Below the pieces are notes generated by a model. That model had not been told where the DNA came from. It ran no database searches and saw only the letters and a list, made by a program, of their open reading frames with translations. The translations under genes and the position numbers were made by a program. This document shows positions 26,756 to 38,062 of a stretch of 64,000 bases of DNA, one piece after another. Source of the stretch: Constrictibacter sp. MBR-5 (GTDB lineage: Bacteria > Pseudomonadota > Alphaproteobacteria > JAJUGE01); NCBI RefSeq assembly GCF_040549485.1, contig NZ_JBEPTK010000015.1, forward strand, positions 1-64,000, in the 5' to 3' direction. Every line of letters starts with the position of its first letter. The first letter of the stretch is position 1.

Positions 26756-26942
26756 ACCGTCCTCTTTGTCCGTGCATTTCAGGTGGCGCGCACCGTAACC
26801 GTCGCTGTGCTCGCGGACAAGTCGCTGTCGCCGACAGTGTCGAGGCCGGCTTAAGCCGTCGTTTATCGGATCCTTTCAGGCCTTCTTTACCTCCGCGGCC
26901 CAGTTTTCAAGAGAGTGCAAGCCAAGGTCGGTTCAGAACCAA

Positions 26943-28181
26943 ATGGTTGTGGTAATTTGTTACCGCGCGAAGCGAACTACCGCCGCCTTCTGTCGTGACG
27001 ACCGGGGCGCGATGGCGATGCTGATGTCGATGATGCTTGTCGGCCTCTTCGGCTTCGTCGCTCTCGCGGTAGATACCAGCGTCTGGTATTCCACAAAGCG
27101 GCGCCTGCAGACTGCGGTGGACTCAGCGGCACGTGCCGGTGCGCATGAGCTTGATCGCGGCGGTTCCATAGACGAAGTGGCGGCCGCAGGCACCGCCGCC
27201 GCAGCTCGCATGGGCTTCACGTCCGCCAACGGCGCCAGCGTCGATATCGAGGTGCGGGAGGACAACAGCGTCCGCGCAGTCATCCGCTCCCAAGCGCACA
27301 TGTATTTCGCAAGGATTCTCGGGGCTACGGCTCCGACGCTGTCCGCGAGTGCCGCTGCTGCGGTACCGAACACGCCGCCACCCTGCCTGACGATCCTGGA
27401 ACCGAGCAATTCGCAGGCGCTTGACATCGACAAGGCAAAGATCGTCGCTCCCACCTGCCGCATCCAGGTGAACTCCACCAGCAGCGAGGCCATGAAAATC
27501 GCCGGCGGCGCCACAGTCGAAGCGGCACAGATCTGCGTCACCGGCAACTATAGCGGGGGCAGCACCAGCGTACCCGTCGAGATCGGCTGCACGCCTCTGG
27601 CCGATCCGCTCGCCGCCTGGGTGCCGCCCGACCCGGGGCCGTGCGAGTTCAGCCCGAATTCGATCTCTGAGACCACGACGACACTGAAGCCCGGTGTCTA
27701 CTGCAAGCAGATTCAGATCGACAAGGCGACGGTCACCTTCCTGCCCGGAATCTACTTCCTCAAGAACGGCGGCCTGAAGGTGCAGGGGGATTCGATCCTC
27801 ACCGGCAAGGGCGTCGCCTTTCTATTGATCGGCGACAGCAAGATCGAGATCGAGGCGAAGAGTGTCATCGACTTTGTTGCCCCCGTAGATGGCCCGATGG
27901 CCGGATTCGTGTTCGCCCACGACCGCAACCCGAAGGCCGGCCTGGAGCACAAGTTCGTCGCCCACAGCGACATCAGCTATGAGGGGGCGGTCTACCTTCC
28001 GAAGCACTACGTGACATATCAGGGGCACAGCACGAGCTCGAATATCCCTCCCTTCACAACCTACATCGTCGGCCGCCTCAAAATGGATGGCCAGTCCGAG
28101 CTGATCCTCAACAATAACTATGCGGCAAGCGCGGTGCCGGTCGCCGGCAAGATCGGCGCCGGCGTCGTCCTTGTGGAATGA
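26943..28181 (+). CDS. TadG-like protein with beta-helical C-terminal region
   Basis: A 412-residue protein with an N-terminal TadG/TadE-type segment: DRGAMAMLMSMMLVGLFGFVALAVDT is the single membrane helix, followed by SVWYSTKRRLQTAVDSAARAGA, the classic TadG pattern. From about residue 230 the sequence changes to short repeated strands (PGVYCKQIQIDKATVTFLPG, then GGLKVQGDSILTGKGVAF), which resemble a right-handed beta-helix found on some TadG-like proteins. It probably faces the periplasm. The start is ATG 26943 with no strong ribosome site. It overlaps the next gene by four bases (ATGA). Confidence 0.8.
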   Translation: MVVVICYRAKRTTAAFCRDDRGAMAMLMSMMLVGLFGFVALAVDTSVWYSTKRRLQTAVDSAARAGAHELDRGGSIDEVAAAGTAAAARMGFTSANGASVDIEVREDNSVRAVIRSQAHMYFARILGATAPTLSASAAAAVPNTPPPCLTILEPSNSQALDIDKAKIVAPTCRIQVNSTSSEAMKIAGGATVEAAQICVTGNYSGGSTSVPVEIGCTPLADPLAAWVPPDPGPCEFSPNSISETTTTLKPGVYCKQIQIDKATVTFLPGIYFLKNGGLKVQGDSILTGKGVAFLLIGDSKIEIEAKSVIDFVAPVDGPMAGFVFAHDRNPKAGLEHKFVAHSDISYEGAVYLPKHYVTYQGHSTSSNIPPFTTYIVGRLKMDGQSELILNNNYAASAVPVAGKIGAGVVLVE

Positions 28182-28642
28182 CGACCACCATGCTGCGCAC
28201 CTGCCTCGGCTTCCGGGCGTGCCGGAAAGGTGGCGTCGCCGTCGAGTTCGCGCTGATGGTGCCGATACTCGTCTTCACCATGATCGCGATGGTGGATTTC
28301 GTCCGCCTCATGAGCGAGGACGGTCGCATCGCCAATGCCGCATTGGCAGGGGCCCACTTCGGCATGCAGAGCACTGCGCACGCCGCGGATGAAGAGGGAA
28401 TGGTGCGGGCCGCGCGCGCGGATGCGGGAAAGGGCGCGGAAGAGCTGGAGATCGTGGCCGAACAGAAGTGTCTCTGCGCGAACGGCAGCGCCGTACTGTG
28501 CTCATTGAGCTGCGAAAACGGCGCGAAGCCGGTGATGATGGTGAAGGTCAGCATATCGAAGCAGTTCGCGACGATGATGCCCTATCCGATGATCGAGAAT
28601 CCCGTGCCGCTCTATCGCGATGCGGAGGTCCAGGTGCAATGA
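28178..28642 (+). CDS. TadE-like pseudopilin
   Basis: A 154-residue protein with the TadE signature: GGVAVEFALMVPILVFTMIAMVDFVR, a glycine-glutamate containing helix that prepilin peptidase-type enzymes process in Tad systems. The rest is periplasmic and carries four cysteines in CLCANGSAVLCSLSCENG, which could form disulfides. It is overlapped by four bases at both ends with its neighbours, so the three genes are one translational unit. Member of the pilus-assembly minor pseudopilin group. Confidence 0.85.
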   Translation: MTTTMLRTCLGFRACRKGGVAVEFALMVPILVFTMIAMVDFVRLMSEDGRIANAALAGAHFGMQSTAHAADEEGMVRAARADAGKGAEELEIVAEQKCLCANGSAVLCSLSCENGAKPVMMVKVSISKQFATMMPYPMIENPVPLYRDAEVQVQ

Positions 28643-29067
28643 CCCGTTGGCGGGTGGCTCGGACAGCGATACGTGACCGTCGGGGCAACGCGGTGGTGGA
28701 ATTCGCGCTGCTGTCCTTGCCGATGCTGCTGATCGTGCTCGGCTTCTTCGAACTGGGGAGGTTCTTCTATCTCAGCGAGTCGATCGCGAACGCGGCACGG
28801 GAAGGGGCGCGCGCCGCCGCTGTCCGCGGCGCAGCCAGCCCCAAGCCCGCCAGGGCGGAGGACATCGCAACGATCGTCCACAGGCACGCGCCCGGCTTCG
28901 TGCCGGCCGCCAGTCTCGACGTCAGGACCAGCTATTCCCCGGACAACAGCCCCGGCGCCAGCGTTGCGGTGACCGTTGCCTACAGCTACCGCCTGCTGGT
29001 GCCCTGGATCGCCGCGTTCACGACGATCCAGATCGAAAAGCACGCGGCGCTGACGATCTCCCGCTGA
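28639..29067 (+). CDS. TadE-like pseudopilin
   Basis: A second TadE-like protein, 142 residues, with RRGNAVVEFALLSLPMLLIVLGFFELGRF as the conserved processing site and helix, and REGARAAAVRG downstream, common in TadE/TadF. Start ATG 28639 overlaps the preceding stop (ATGA). No tadA ATPase, tadB/C platform, cpaC secretin or flp pilin is in the window, so this three-gene set either serves a Tad machine encoded elsewhere or a different secreted structure. It is convergent with the mutase gene, 16 bases away. Confidence 0.87.
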   Translation: MTRWRVARTAIRDRRGNAVVEFALLSLPMLLIVLGFFELGRFFYLSESIANAAREGARAAAVRGAASPKPARAEDIATIVHRHAPGFVPAASLDVRTSYSPDNSPGASVAVTVAYSYRLLVPWIAAFTTIQIEKHAALTISR

Positions 29068-29083
29068 TGCGAGCGTAGGCGGA

Positions 29084-31237
<2,154 letters not shown>

Positions 31238-31403
31238 GGTACGACCTCCTGCTACCTTGCGCGGAGTATATAGCGATTCCTGCGCCGGCTCGTCCATCCG
31301 GCCGGTCCGGACAATCCCCGGCAATGCGGCGTCCTCGGCTTGCGCATGGAGCGCCAACCCGGCTAACCCTGGTCCGCCTCTATCGTCTCGACCGGATACC
31401 TTA

Positions 31404-31982
31404 ATGAACAATACCACCTCTTCCCGCAGCTGCGGGCTGCTGGATCTTGAGACGCGGTCCGGGATCGTCCAGGCGTTCGCAGTTGCCGCCGGCATCCCTC
31501 TCCTGGCCCTCGCGTCATGGATCGAGGTGCCGATGTTGCCCGTGCCGATGACGATGCAAACCTTCGCAGTCCTGTTGGTCGGCGCGCTCTATGGCTGGCG
31601 CCTGGGGGCTCTGACCGTCGCCGCATGGCTCGCTTGCGCTGCACTCGGACTACCGCTTCTGGCCGGGGGCGCGGGCGGCGTCGCGCGTTTTGCGGGACCG
31701 ACCGCCGGCTACCTGTTCGCGTTCCCGGTGGCGGCGGCATTGGTCGGCTGGCTCGCAGCGCGTGGCTGGATGTCCGGGTTTCTCCCGGCGACTGCTGCCG
31801 TGCTCCTCGGACACGCCGTCTGCCTCGGCCTGGGGGCGACATGGCTAGCCTGGTTGATCGGCCCCGATCGCGCGCTCGCAGCCGGCGTGCTGCCCTTTCT
31901 TGCCGGCGCGGTGTTGAAATCGGCACTCGCGGCGGCGGTCGTACGGCTCGTTGCGCAGACCGGCAACACGGACGTCGGCTGA
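31404..31982 (+). CDS. bioY: biotin transporter BioY
   Basis: BioY is the substrate-binding membrane subunit of ECF-type biotin uptake and can work alone in some bacteria. The 192-residue protein has six membrane segments, with [19 protein letters not shown] (about 47-65) and [19 protein letters not shown] (about 96-114), both diagnostic. No EcfA or EcfT gene is present. Its place between methylmalonyl-CoA mutase and propionyl-CoA synthetase makes sense, since propionyl-CoA carboxylase, the missing middle enzyme, needs biotin. The start ATG 31404 has no strong Shine-Dalgarno sequence. Confidence 0.92.
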   Translation: MNNTTSSRSCGLLDLETRSGIVQAFAVAAGIPLLALASWIEVPMLPVPMTMQTFAVLLVGALYGWRLGALTVAAWLACAALGLPLLAGGAGGVARFAGPTAGYLFAFPVAAALVGWLAARGWMSGFLPATAAVLLGHAVCLGLGATWLAWLIGPDRALAAGVLPFLAGAVLKSALAAAVVRLVAQTGNTDVG

Positions 31983-32061
31983 GGCGCGTGCGGAACCCGC
32001 TCGGGCGTTCCGGGGTTCTCTGGCAAAGCCCGACTACCCGCCCCCGCAGGAGACCGTGCCG

Positions 32062-32163
32062 ATGTTCAGACTGATGCGTTACCTACCCTTCGTTCTGATG
32101 GGGTGGCGCTACCTCAAGCGCCACCGCAGCCAGAACCGCCCGCCGCAGCGCCGGCGGGCATAG
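32062..32163 (+). CDS. possible 33-residue basic membrane-anchored peptide
   Basis: AGGAGA eight bases before an ATG leads to a 33-codon frame: MFRLMRYLPFVLMGWRYLK followed by an arginine-rich tail. One short hydrophobic stretch and 11 basic residues give it the look of a small membrane-associated protein. It sits between bioY and the convergent prpE stop. Size limits certainty; a good ribosome site and clean stop just before prpE are the only support. Confidence 0.45.
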   Translation: MFRLMRYLPFVLMGWRYLKRHRSQNRPPQRRRA

Positions 32164-32164
32164 C

Positions 32165-34081
32165 CTACTTCTCGGCCGGCTTTCCGGTCGCGTAGCCGAG
32201 GCTCTTCAACGCCGTCTCGATCTCGTCCAGGATTGCGGGATCGTCGATGGTCGCCGGCATCTTCCAGGCCTCGCCGTCGGCGATCTTGGAGATCGTGCCC
32301 CGCAGGATCTTCCCGCTGCGCGTCTTGGGCAGGCGCGGGACGACGGTCGCCTTGCGGAACGAGGCGACGGCTCCGATCTCGTCGCGCACCATCTGCACGA
32401 CGTCCTTCACCACCTCGTCGCCGGGGCGGTTCACGCCGCTCTTGAGCACGATGAAGCCCACCGGCACCTGGCCCTTCAGGTCGTCGTGAACGCCGACTAC
32501 GGCGCATTCGGCCACGTCCTTGTGCTGCGACAGGATCTCCTCCATGCCTCCGGTGGAGAGCCGATGACCGGCGACGTTGATGATGTCGTCGGTCCGCGCC
32601 AGCACGTAGAAATAGCCGTCTTCGTCACGCATGCCGGCGTCGGCCGTCTTGTACCAGCCGGGGAACTCGGCGAGGTAGGAGTCGATGAAGCGCTGGTCCG
32701 CGTTCCACAGCGTCGGCAGGCAGGACGGCGGCAGCGGCAGGCGGATGCAGATGGCGCCGATCTGCCCGTCCGGCAGGATCTCGTGGGTCTCCGGATCCAG
32801 GACCTGGATGTCGTAGCCGGGCACCGGCTTGGTCGGCGACCCGTGCTTCACCGGAAGCGCGCCCAGGCCTACGCAATTCCCCAGCATCGGCCAGCCGGAT
32901 TCAGTCTGCCAGTAATGATCGATCACGGGCCTGTCCAGGACGCGTTCCGCCCATTTCACCGTATCGGTATCCGACCGCTCGCCTGCCAGAAAAAGAGTGC
33001 GGAACTTCGACAGGTCGTACTGCCCGATCAGCTTGCCCTCCGGATCGGCACCCTTGATGGCGCGGAAGGCCGTGGGAGCCGTGAAGAGTGCGTTCACGCC
33101 GTGCTCGGCGATGACCCGCCAGTAGACGCCCGCGTCCGGCGTGCCGACCGGCTTGCCCTCGAACAGGATCGAGGTGCAGCCGTGGAACAGCGGTGCATAG
33201 ACGATGTAGGAATGGCCGACCACCCAGCCGACGTCCGAGGCGGCCCAGTACACGTCGCCGGGCTTCATGTCGTACACGCCGTGCATGCTCCATTTGAGCG
33301 CGACGATGTGGCCACCGGTGTCGCGAACGACGCCCTTCGGCTGGCCGGTGGTGCCGGAGGTATAGAGGATGTAGCAGGGGTCCGTCGCCTTTACGGGCAC
33401 GCAGTCGCGCGGGCTGGCCTTCGCCATCGCGGCGTCCCAGTCGACGTCGCGGCCCGCGGTCAGGTCGCAGTCGTGCTGCGGGCGGCGCTTCACGACGCAA
33501 TGGTCGGGTTTGTGCTTCGACCGCTCGATCGCGGCGTCGAGCAGCGGCTTGTAGGGAATGACCCGCTGCACCTCGATGCCGCAGGAGGCGGAGACGATGA
33601 CCTTGGGCGTCGCGTCGTCTATGCGCGTCGCCAGTTCGTGCGGCGCGAAGCCGCCGAAAACGACGGAATGCACCGCACCGATGCGCGCGCAGGCCAGCAT
33701 CGCGATAGCGGCCTCGGGGATCATCGGCATGTAGACGATGACCCGGTCACCCTTGCCGACGCCCAGGTCGGCCAGCACGCCCGCGAACAGCGCCACCTCG
33801 TCGCGTAGTTCCCGGAAGGTGAACTTGCGCTGGCTGTCCGTCACGGGGCTGTCGTAGATCAGCGCGAGCTGCTCGCCCCGGCCCTCGTCGACGTGCCGGT
33901 CCAAGGCGTTCATGCAGGTGTTCGTCTCGCCGCCGACGAACCAGCGGTAGAACGGTGCATTGGAGCGATCCAGCACGGTATCCCACTTCCGATACCACAC
34001 GACATCATCCGCAGCCTCCGCCCAGAACCCTTCGGGATCCTGGAGCGAACGGCGGTGTGTCTCGTCGTAGCGGCTGGTCAT
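32165..34081 (-). CDS. prpE: propionyl-CoA synthetase (PrpE-type AMP-forming ligase)
   Basis: A 638-residue acyl-adenylating enzyme that activates propionate (or acetate) to its CoA ester in the cytosol. AMP-binding motif YILYTSGTTGQPKGV lies near residue 243, YWQTESGWPM and GWYKTADAGMRDEDGYF further on, and the lysine acylated for regulation is in PKTRSGKILRG (about residue 592). TETTNTCMNALDRHV-like GGETNTCMNALDRHV at the N-terminus is typical of PrpE, and HSYIVYAPLFHGCT fits PrpE better than acetyl-CoA synthetase. Start 34081 opens MTSRYDETHRRSL. It completes a propionate module with the nearby mutase. Confidence 0.88.
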   Translation of the reverse strand: MTSRYDETHRRSLQDPEGFWAEAADDVVWYRKWDTVLDRSNAPFYRWFVGGETNTCMNALDRHVDEGRGEQLALIYDSPVTDSQRKFTFRELRDEVALFAGVLADLGVGKGDRVIVYMPMIPEAAIAMLACARIGAVHSVVFGGFAPHELATRIDDATPKVIVSASCGIEVQRVIPYKPLLDAAIERSKHKPDHCVVKRRPQHDCDLTAGRDVDWDAAMAKASPRDCVPVKATDPCYILYTSGTTGQPKGVVRDTGGHIVALKWSMHGVYDMKPGDVYWAASDVGWVVGHSYIVYAPLFHGCTSILFEGKPVGTPDAGVYWRVIAEHGVNALFTAPTAFRAIKGADPEGKLIGQYDLSKFRTLFLAGERSDTDTVKWAERVLDRPVIDHYWQTESGWPMLGNCVGLGALPVKHGSPTKPVPGYDIQVLDPETHEILPDGQIGAICIRLPLPPSCLPTLWNADQRFIDSYLAEFPGWYKTADAGMRDEDGYFYVLARTDDIINVAGHRLSTGGMEEILSQHKDVAECAVVGVHDDLKGQVPVGFIVLKSGVNRPGDEVVKDVVQMVRDEIGAVASFRKATVVPRLPKTRSGKILRGTISKIADGEAWKMPATIDDPAILDEIETALKSLGYATGKPAEK

Positions 34082-34245
34082 GACCGATGTCCTCTGCTGG
34101 CGCTGGTGGCGCTCAGTCTGCCTTCGCTGCGAAGCATTGCAAGATGGGGCTGGGCCGACAATCCTCCCGTCGAGGCACGCGGTCGGGCAGCTCGCGACAC
34201 GGCGCCGTCGGCGACGCGTTAGCACGCATGTCACCACCACCCAGC

Positions 34246-34285
34246 TTCCCGGTGATCTCTTTGGGTGCCGGTTGCATACCGGGAA
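34246..34285 (+). promoter_or_regulatory. leader stem-loop candidate before the monooxygenase pair
   Basis: TTCCCGGT (34246-34253) and ACCGGGAA (34278-34285) are exact inverse arms with a 24-base loop, about 90 bases before the first monooxygenase ATG. It could form a leader hairpin or bind a regulator. I could not match it to a known riboswitch. The rest of the 295-base divergent space shows nothing clear. Confidence 0.3.
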
Positions 34286-34376
34286 CCAGAGGACGAACAT
34301 CATCGAAAGATGTCGGCACGTCCCGACCCGGCGGCAGTGGTTCGGGGCACGGGCGGCCGGTACCGAGGAGGAACGT

Positions 34377-35729
34377 ATGCGGCAAATGGCGCTGGTGGGC
34401 TTTCTGCAGGCCCAGAACTGCACGCAGCTCGCCAGTTCGTGGCGGCATCCGGAATCGCGCAACGATTCCATGTCGAAGGGCTACTACCAGCGAATCGCGC
34501 AGGTCCTGGAAGAGGGCAAGTTCGACCTGGGCTTCTTCGACGACCGGCTGGCCATGCCGGACATGTATGGCGGCGACCATGCGCATACGGTCCAGCACGG
34601 CATCCGCTGCGTGAAAATGGACCCGCTGACCGTGCTGACGGTGATGGGCATGGCGACGGAGCGGCTGGGCCTCGGTGCCACCTGCTCGACGACATACTTC
34701 AACCCGTTCGACCTCGCCCGCCGGTTCCAGACGCTGGACCTGATGACCGACGGGCGCGCCGCCTGGAACGTCGTCACCTCGTTCAACGACGGCGAGGCGA
34801 TGAACATGGGGCACGACCGCCACGTGGCGCACGACCTGCGCTACGACATGGCCGACGAGTTCCTGGAGATCGTGCTCGGCCACTGGGACGCCTGGGAGGA
34901 CGGCGCGATCGTCCAGGACAAGACGACCGGCCTGTTCGCCCATCCGGAGAAGGTCCACCGGCTGGACTACAAGGGCAAGTTCTTCAAGTCGCGCGGGCCG
35001 TTCACCGTGCCGCGCTCGGCGCAGGGTCATCCTGTCGTCATTCAGGCCGGCGCCAGCGGCCGCGGCACGCGCTTCGCCGCGCGCTGGGCGGAACTGGTCT
35101 TCACCGCCTATCACGACCTCGAATCCGGCAAGAAGAGCTATGCCGCGCTGAAGGAGGCGATCGCGCAGAAGGGCCGCGATCCGTCGAAGGTCAAGCTGAC
35201 CAACCTCGTCTGGACCGTCGCCGCCGAGACCAAGAGCGAGGCGGAGGACAAATGGGCGCTGGCCGACAGTCTGGTGAACGAGACGGACGCGCTGTCGCTG
35301 CTGGCCGAAGTGATGAACTACGACCTGTCGAAGAAGGGTCTGGACGATCCCTTCACCGACGCGGAACTGGCGGAACTGAGCGGTGGCCAGGGGCACATCG
35401 ACGTCGTGGTCCGCGTGACCGGCAGGAAGAACCCGACGGTTCGCGACTTCATGGAGGTCACGCGTCGCGGTCACGCCCGCGACCCCTTCATCGGCGGCCC
35501 GAAGGAGATCGCCGACCGCATGGAGCAATGGTTCGTCGAAGGCGCCTGCGACGGCTTCGTGATCTCGGCGACCCATGTGCCGGGCACCTACGAGGAGTTC
35601 GTGAAGTTCGTCGTGCCGGAACTGCAGCGCCGGGGCCTGTTCCGCAAGGAATACACCGGGTCGACGCTGCGCGAGCATCTGGGGCTGGACCGGCCCGAGA
35701 ACGGCGCATGGCGGAGATACGCCGGCTGA
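34377..35729 (+). CDS. NtaA/SnaA/DszA-type flavin-dependent monooxygenase, copy 1
   Basis: A 450-residue bacterial-luciferase-like (LLM class) monooxygenase of the NtaA/SnaA/DszA group, which uses reduced FMN from a separate reductase to oxidise organosulfur or aminopolycarboxylate compounds. The barrel carries LGFFDDRLAMPDMY, TYFNPFDLARRFQTLDLMT, AWNVVTSFNDGEAMNMG, FKSRGPFTVPRSAQGHPVVIQAGASGRG and the closing GPKEIADRMEQWFVEGACDGF. GAGGAGGAA lies before the ATG. The sequence is complete and close to that of the following gene. No flavin reductase is seen here. Substrate unknown. Confidence 0.93.
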   Translation: MRQMALVGFLQAQNCTQLASSWRHPESRNDSMSKGYYQRIAQVLEEGKFDLGFFDDRLAMPDMYGGDHAHTVQHGIRCVKMDPLTVLTVMGMATERLGLGATCSTTYFNPFDLARRFQTLDLMTDGRAAWNVVTSFNDGEAMNMGHDRHVAHDLRYDMADEFLEIVLGHWDAWEDGAIVQDKTTGLFAHPEKVHRLDYKGKFFKSRGPFTVPRSAQGHPVVIQAGASGRGTRFAARWAELVFTAYHDLESGKKSYAALKEAIAQKGRDPSKVKLTNLVWTVAAETKSEAEDKWALADSLVNETDALSLLAEVMNYDLSKKGLDDPFTDAELAELSGGQGHIDVVVRVTGRKNPTVRDFMEVTRRGHARDPFIGGPKEIADRMEQWFVEGACDGFVISATHVPGTYEEFVKFVVPELQRRGLFRKEYTGSTLREHLGLDRPENGAWRRYAG

Positions 35730-35812
35730 CGCTCGGTCCAAGACACGGCACAACGCGAACCGGCGCTCCTGGCGGCACGTCCAGGACAGCCCGGCACCCG
35801 GGAGGAGACGGC

Positions 35813-37165
35813 ATGCGGCAGATGGCGCTGGTGGGCTTTCTGCAGGCCCAGAACTGCACGCAGCTCGCCAGTTCCTGGCGGCATCCGGAATCGCGCAACG
35901 ATTCGATGTCCAAGCACTATTACCGCCGGATCGCGCAGATCCTGGAGGAGGGGAAGTTCGATCTCGGCTTCTTCGACGACCGGCTGGCCATGCCGGACAT
36001 GTATGGCGCCGATCACGCCCATACGGTCCAGCACGGCATCCGTTGCGTGAAGATGGACCCGCTCACCGTGCTGACAGTGATGGGGATGGCGACGGAGCGG
36101 CTCGGTCTCGGCGCCACCTGCTCGACGACATACTTCAACCCGTTCGATCTCGCCCGGCGGTTCCAGACGCTGGACCTGATGACCGACGGGCGCGCCGCGT
36201 GGAACGTCGTCACCTCGTTCAACGACGGCGAGGCGATGAACATGGGCTTCGATCGCCATGTCGAGCACGACCTGCGCTACGACATGGCCGACGAGTTCAT
36301 GGAGATCGTGCTCGGCCATTGGGACGCCTGGGAGGACGGCGCGATCGTCCAGGACAAGTCGACGGGCCTGTTCGCTCACCCGGAGAAGGTCCACCGGCTG
36401 GACTACAAGGGTCGGTTCTTCAAGTCGCGCGGGCCGTTCACCGTGCCGCGCTCGGCGCAGGGTCATCCGGTCGTCATCCAGGCCGGCGCCAGCGGCCGCG
36501 GCATCCGCTTCGCCGGGCGCTGGGCCGAACTGATCTTCGCCGCGTTCCCCGACGCCGAGGCCGGCAAGCGGACCTATGCCGCCCTGAAGCAGTCGATCGC
36601 GGACGCGGGGCGCGATCCGGACCTGGTCAAGATCACGCCGCGCGTCTGGACCGTCGCCGCCGAAACGAAAGGCGAGGCCGAGGACAAATGGGCGCTCGCC
36701 GACAGCCTGCCTAACGACATGGACGCGCTGTCGCTGCTGTCCGAGGTCCTGAACTTCGATCTCGCCGTCAAGGGCCTGGACGAGCCGTTCACCGATGACG
36801 ATCTGGCTCGCATGTCCGGCGGACACAGCATGCGCGACCTCGTCGTCCGCGTCTCCGGCAAGCAGAACCCGACCGTGCGCGACTTCATGCAGGTGACCCG
36901 CCGCGGCCGCGCCCAGGTCCCCTTCGTCGGCGGTCCGAAGGAAGTCGCCGATCAGATGGAGCAGTGGTTCGTCGAAGGCGCCTGCGACGGCTTCGTCATC
37001 ACCGCCACCCACGTCCCGGGGACTTACGAGGATTTCGTGAGGTTCGTCGTCCCCGAACTGCAGCGCCGCGGCCTGTTCCGCAAGGAATATACCGGCAGCA
37101 CGCTGCGCGAGCATCTCGGCCTGCCGCGGCCGGAGAACGGTGCCTGGCGGAAGCAGGCCGGCTGA
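35813..37165 (+). CDS. NtaA/SnaA/DszA-type flavin-dependent monooxygenase, copy 2
   Basis: A 450-residue tandem paralogue of the preceding gene, the same length, with the same GGAGGA-ATG arrangement and no gaps needed in alignment. The first 220 residues differ at only about nine positions; the rest differs at roughly a quarter of positions, with substitutions in the region before and after AAETKGEAEDKWALADSL. Overall identity is about 85% by eye. The uneven pattern suggests either gene conversion of the 5' halves or selection for new specificity in the C-terminal half. 83 bases separate it from copy 1, so they are probably one operon. Confidence 0.93.
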   Translation: MRQMALVGFLQAQNCTQLASSWRHPESRNDSMSKHYYRRIAQILEEGKFDLGFFDDRLAMPDMYGADHAHTVQHGIRCVKMDPLTVLTVMGMATERLGLGATCSTTYFNPFDLARRFQTLDLMTDGRAAWNVVTSFNDGEAMNMGFDRHVEHDLRYDMADEFMEIVLGHWDAWEDGAIVQDKSTGLFAHPEKVHRLDYKGRFFKSRGPFTVPRSAQGHPVVIQAGASGRGIRFAGRWAELIFAAFPDAEAGKRTYAALKQSIADAGRDPDLVKITPRVWTVAAETKGEAEDKWALADSLPNDMDALSLLSEVLNFDLAVKGLDEPFTDDDLARMSGGHSMRDLVVRVSGKQNPTVRDFMQVTRRGRAQVPFVGGPKEVADQMEQWFVEGACDGFVITATHVPGTYEDFVRFVVPELQRRGLFRKEYTGSTLREHLGLPRPENGAWRKQAG

Positions 37166-37180
37166 GGCGGGCGGGAGGCG

Positions 37181-38062
37181 TCAGGGCACACGCATCGGTG
37201 CGGTCAGCAGGCTGGAGAGGTAGGTCCCGTAGGGCGTGCCGCGCCGTCGCGCGGCGGCCCGTTCCAGCGCCGCGTCGTCGATGAAGCCCATGTGCCAGGC
37301 GATTTCCTCCAGGCACGCGATCTGGGCGCCGGTGCGATGCTGGATGGTGCGGACGAACTCGGCAGCCTCCAGCAGCGAATCGTGCGTGCCGGTGTCGAGC
37401 CAGGCGAAGCCGCGCCCGAGGAACTCCACCGTCAGGCGGCCGGCTTCCAGATAATGCTTGTTCACGTCCGTGATCTCGAGCTCGCCGCGGGGCGAGGGCT
37501 TCAGCCCGGCGGCGATGGAAACGACGTCGTTGTCGTAGAAGTAGAGGCCGGTCACCGCCCAGTGCGACTGCGGCACCGCGGGCTTCTCCTCGATGGCGAC
37601 AGGCCGCTGATCCGTGTCGAGCGTCACCACGCCGTAGCGCTGCGGATCGGGCACCCAGCTCGCGAAGATCGTCGCGCCCGCGCCGCGGCCGCTGGCACGC
37701 TGGGTCAGCTGGCTGAGCCCGGCGCCGTAGAACAGGTTGTCGCCGAGGACGAGCGAGACGTCGGATCGCCCGACGAAGTCGCGGCCGATCACGAACGCCT
37801 GGGCGAGGCCATCCGGCGAAGGCTGCACGGCATAGCCGAGCGACAGGCCCCAATCCGCGCCGTCGCCTAGCACATGGCGGTAGAGCGGCTCGTCGCGTGG
37901 CGTCGTGATGACCAGGATCTCGCGGATGCCCGCCAGCATGAGCGTCGACAGCGGATAGTAGATCATCGGCTTGTCGTAGACCGGCAGGAGTTGCTTGTTG
38001 ACCGCCGTGGTCAGCGGGTAGAGGCGCGTGCCGGCGCCGCCGGCCAGGATGATGCCCTTCAT
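37181..38062 (-). CDS. rfbA: glucose-1-phosphate thymidylyltransferase
   Basis: RfbA couples dTTP and glucose-1-phosphate to give dTDP-glucose, the first step of dTDP-L-rhamnose synthesis. The 293-residue sequence starts [17 protein letters not shown], the nucleotide loop, and contains [26 protein letters not shown] and [12 protein letters not shown], all standard. KPMIYYPL and [11 protein letters not shown] are intact. It overlaps rfbD by four bases (ATGA), and is the last gene of the minus-strand rhamnose operon rfbC-B-D-A. Confidence 0.96.
   Translation of the reverse strand: MKGIILAGGAGTRLYPLTTAVNKQLLPVYDKPMIYYPLSTLMLAGIREILVITTPRDEPLYRHVLGDGADWGLSLGYAVQPSPDGLAQAFVIGRDFVGRSDVSLVLGDNLFYGAGLSQLTQRASGRGAGATIFASWVPDPQRYGVVTLDTDQRPVAIEEKPAVPQSHWAVTGLYFYDNDVVSIAAGLKPSPRGELEITDVNKHYLEAGRLTVEFLGRGFAWLDTGTHDSLLEAAEFVRTIQHRTGAQIACLEEIAWHMGFIDDAALERAAARRRGTPYGTYLSSLLTAPMRVP

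Noticed and set aside
31238-31403. BioR operator or cobalamin riboswitch between the mutase and bioY
   Set aside because: No TTATCTATAA-like palindrome and no B12-box sequence could be found.
34201-34376. Possible SAM- or other riboswitch before the monooxygenase pair
   Set aside because: A stem is present but I could not match the conserved loops of any known riboswitch, so it is listed only as a leader stem-loop candidate.
34265-37165. One open frame spanning both monooxygenase genes
   Set aside because: The frame of copy 2 stays open by chance through copy 1, but each gene has its own ribosome site, ATG and a full 450-residue homologous product, so there are two genes, not a fusion.
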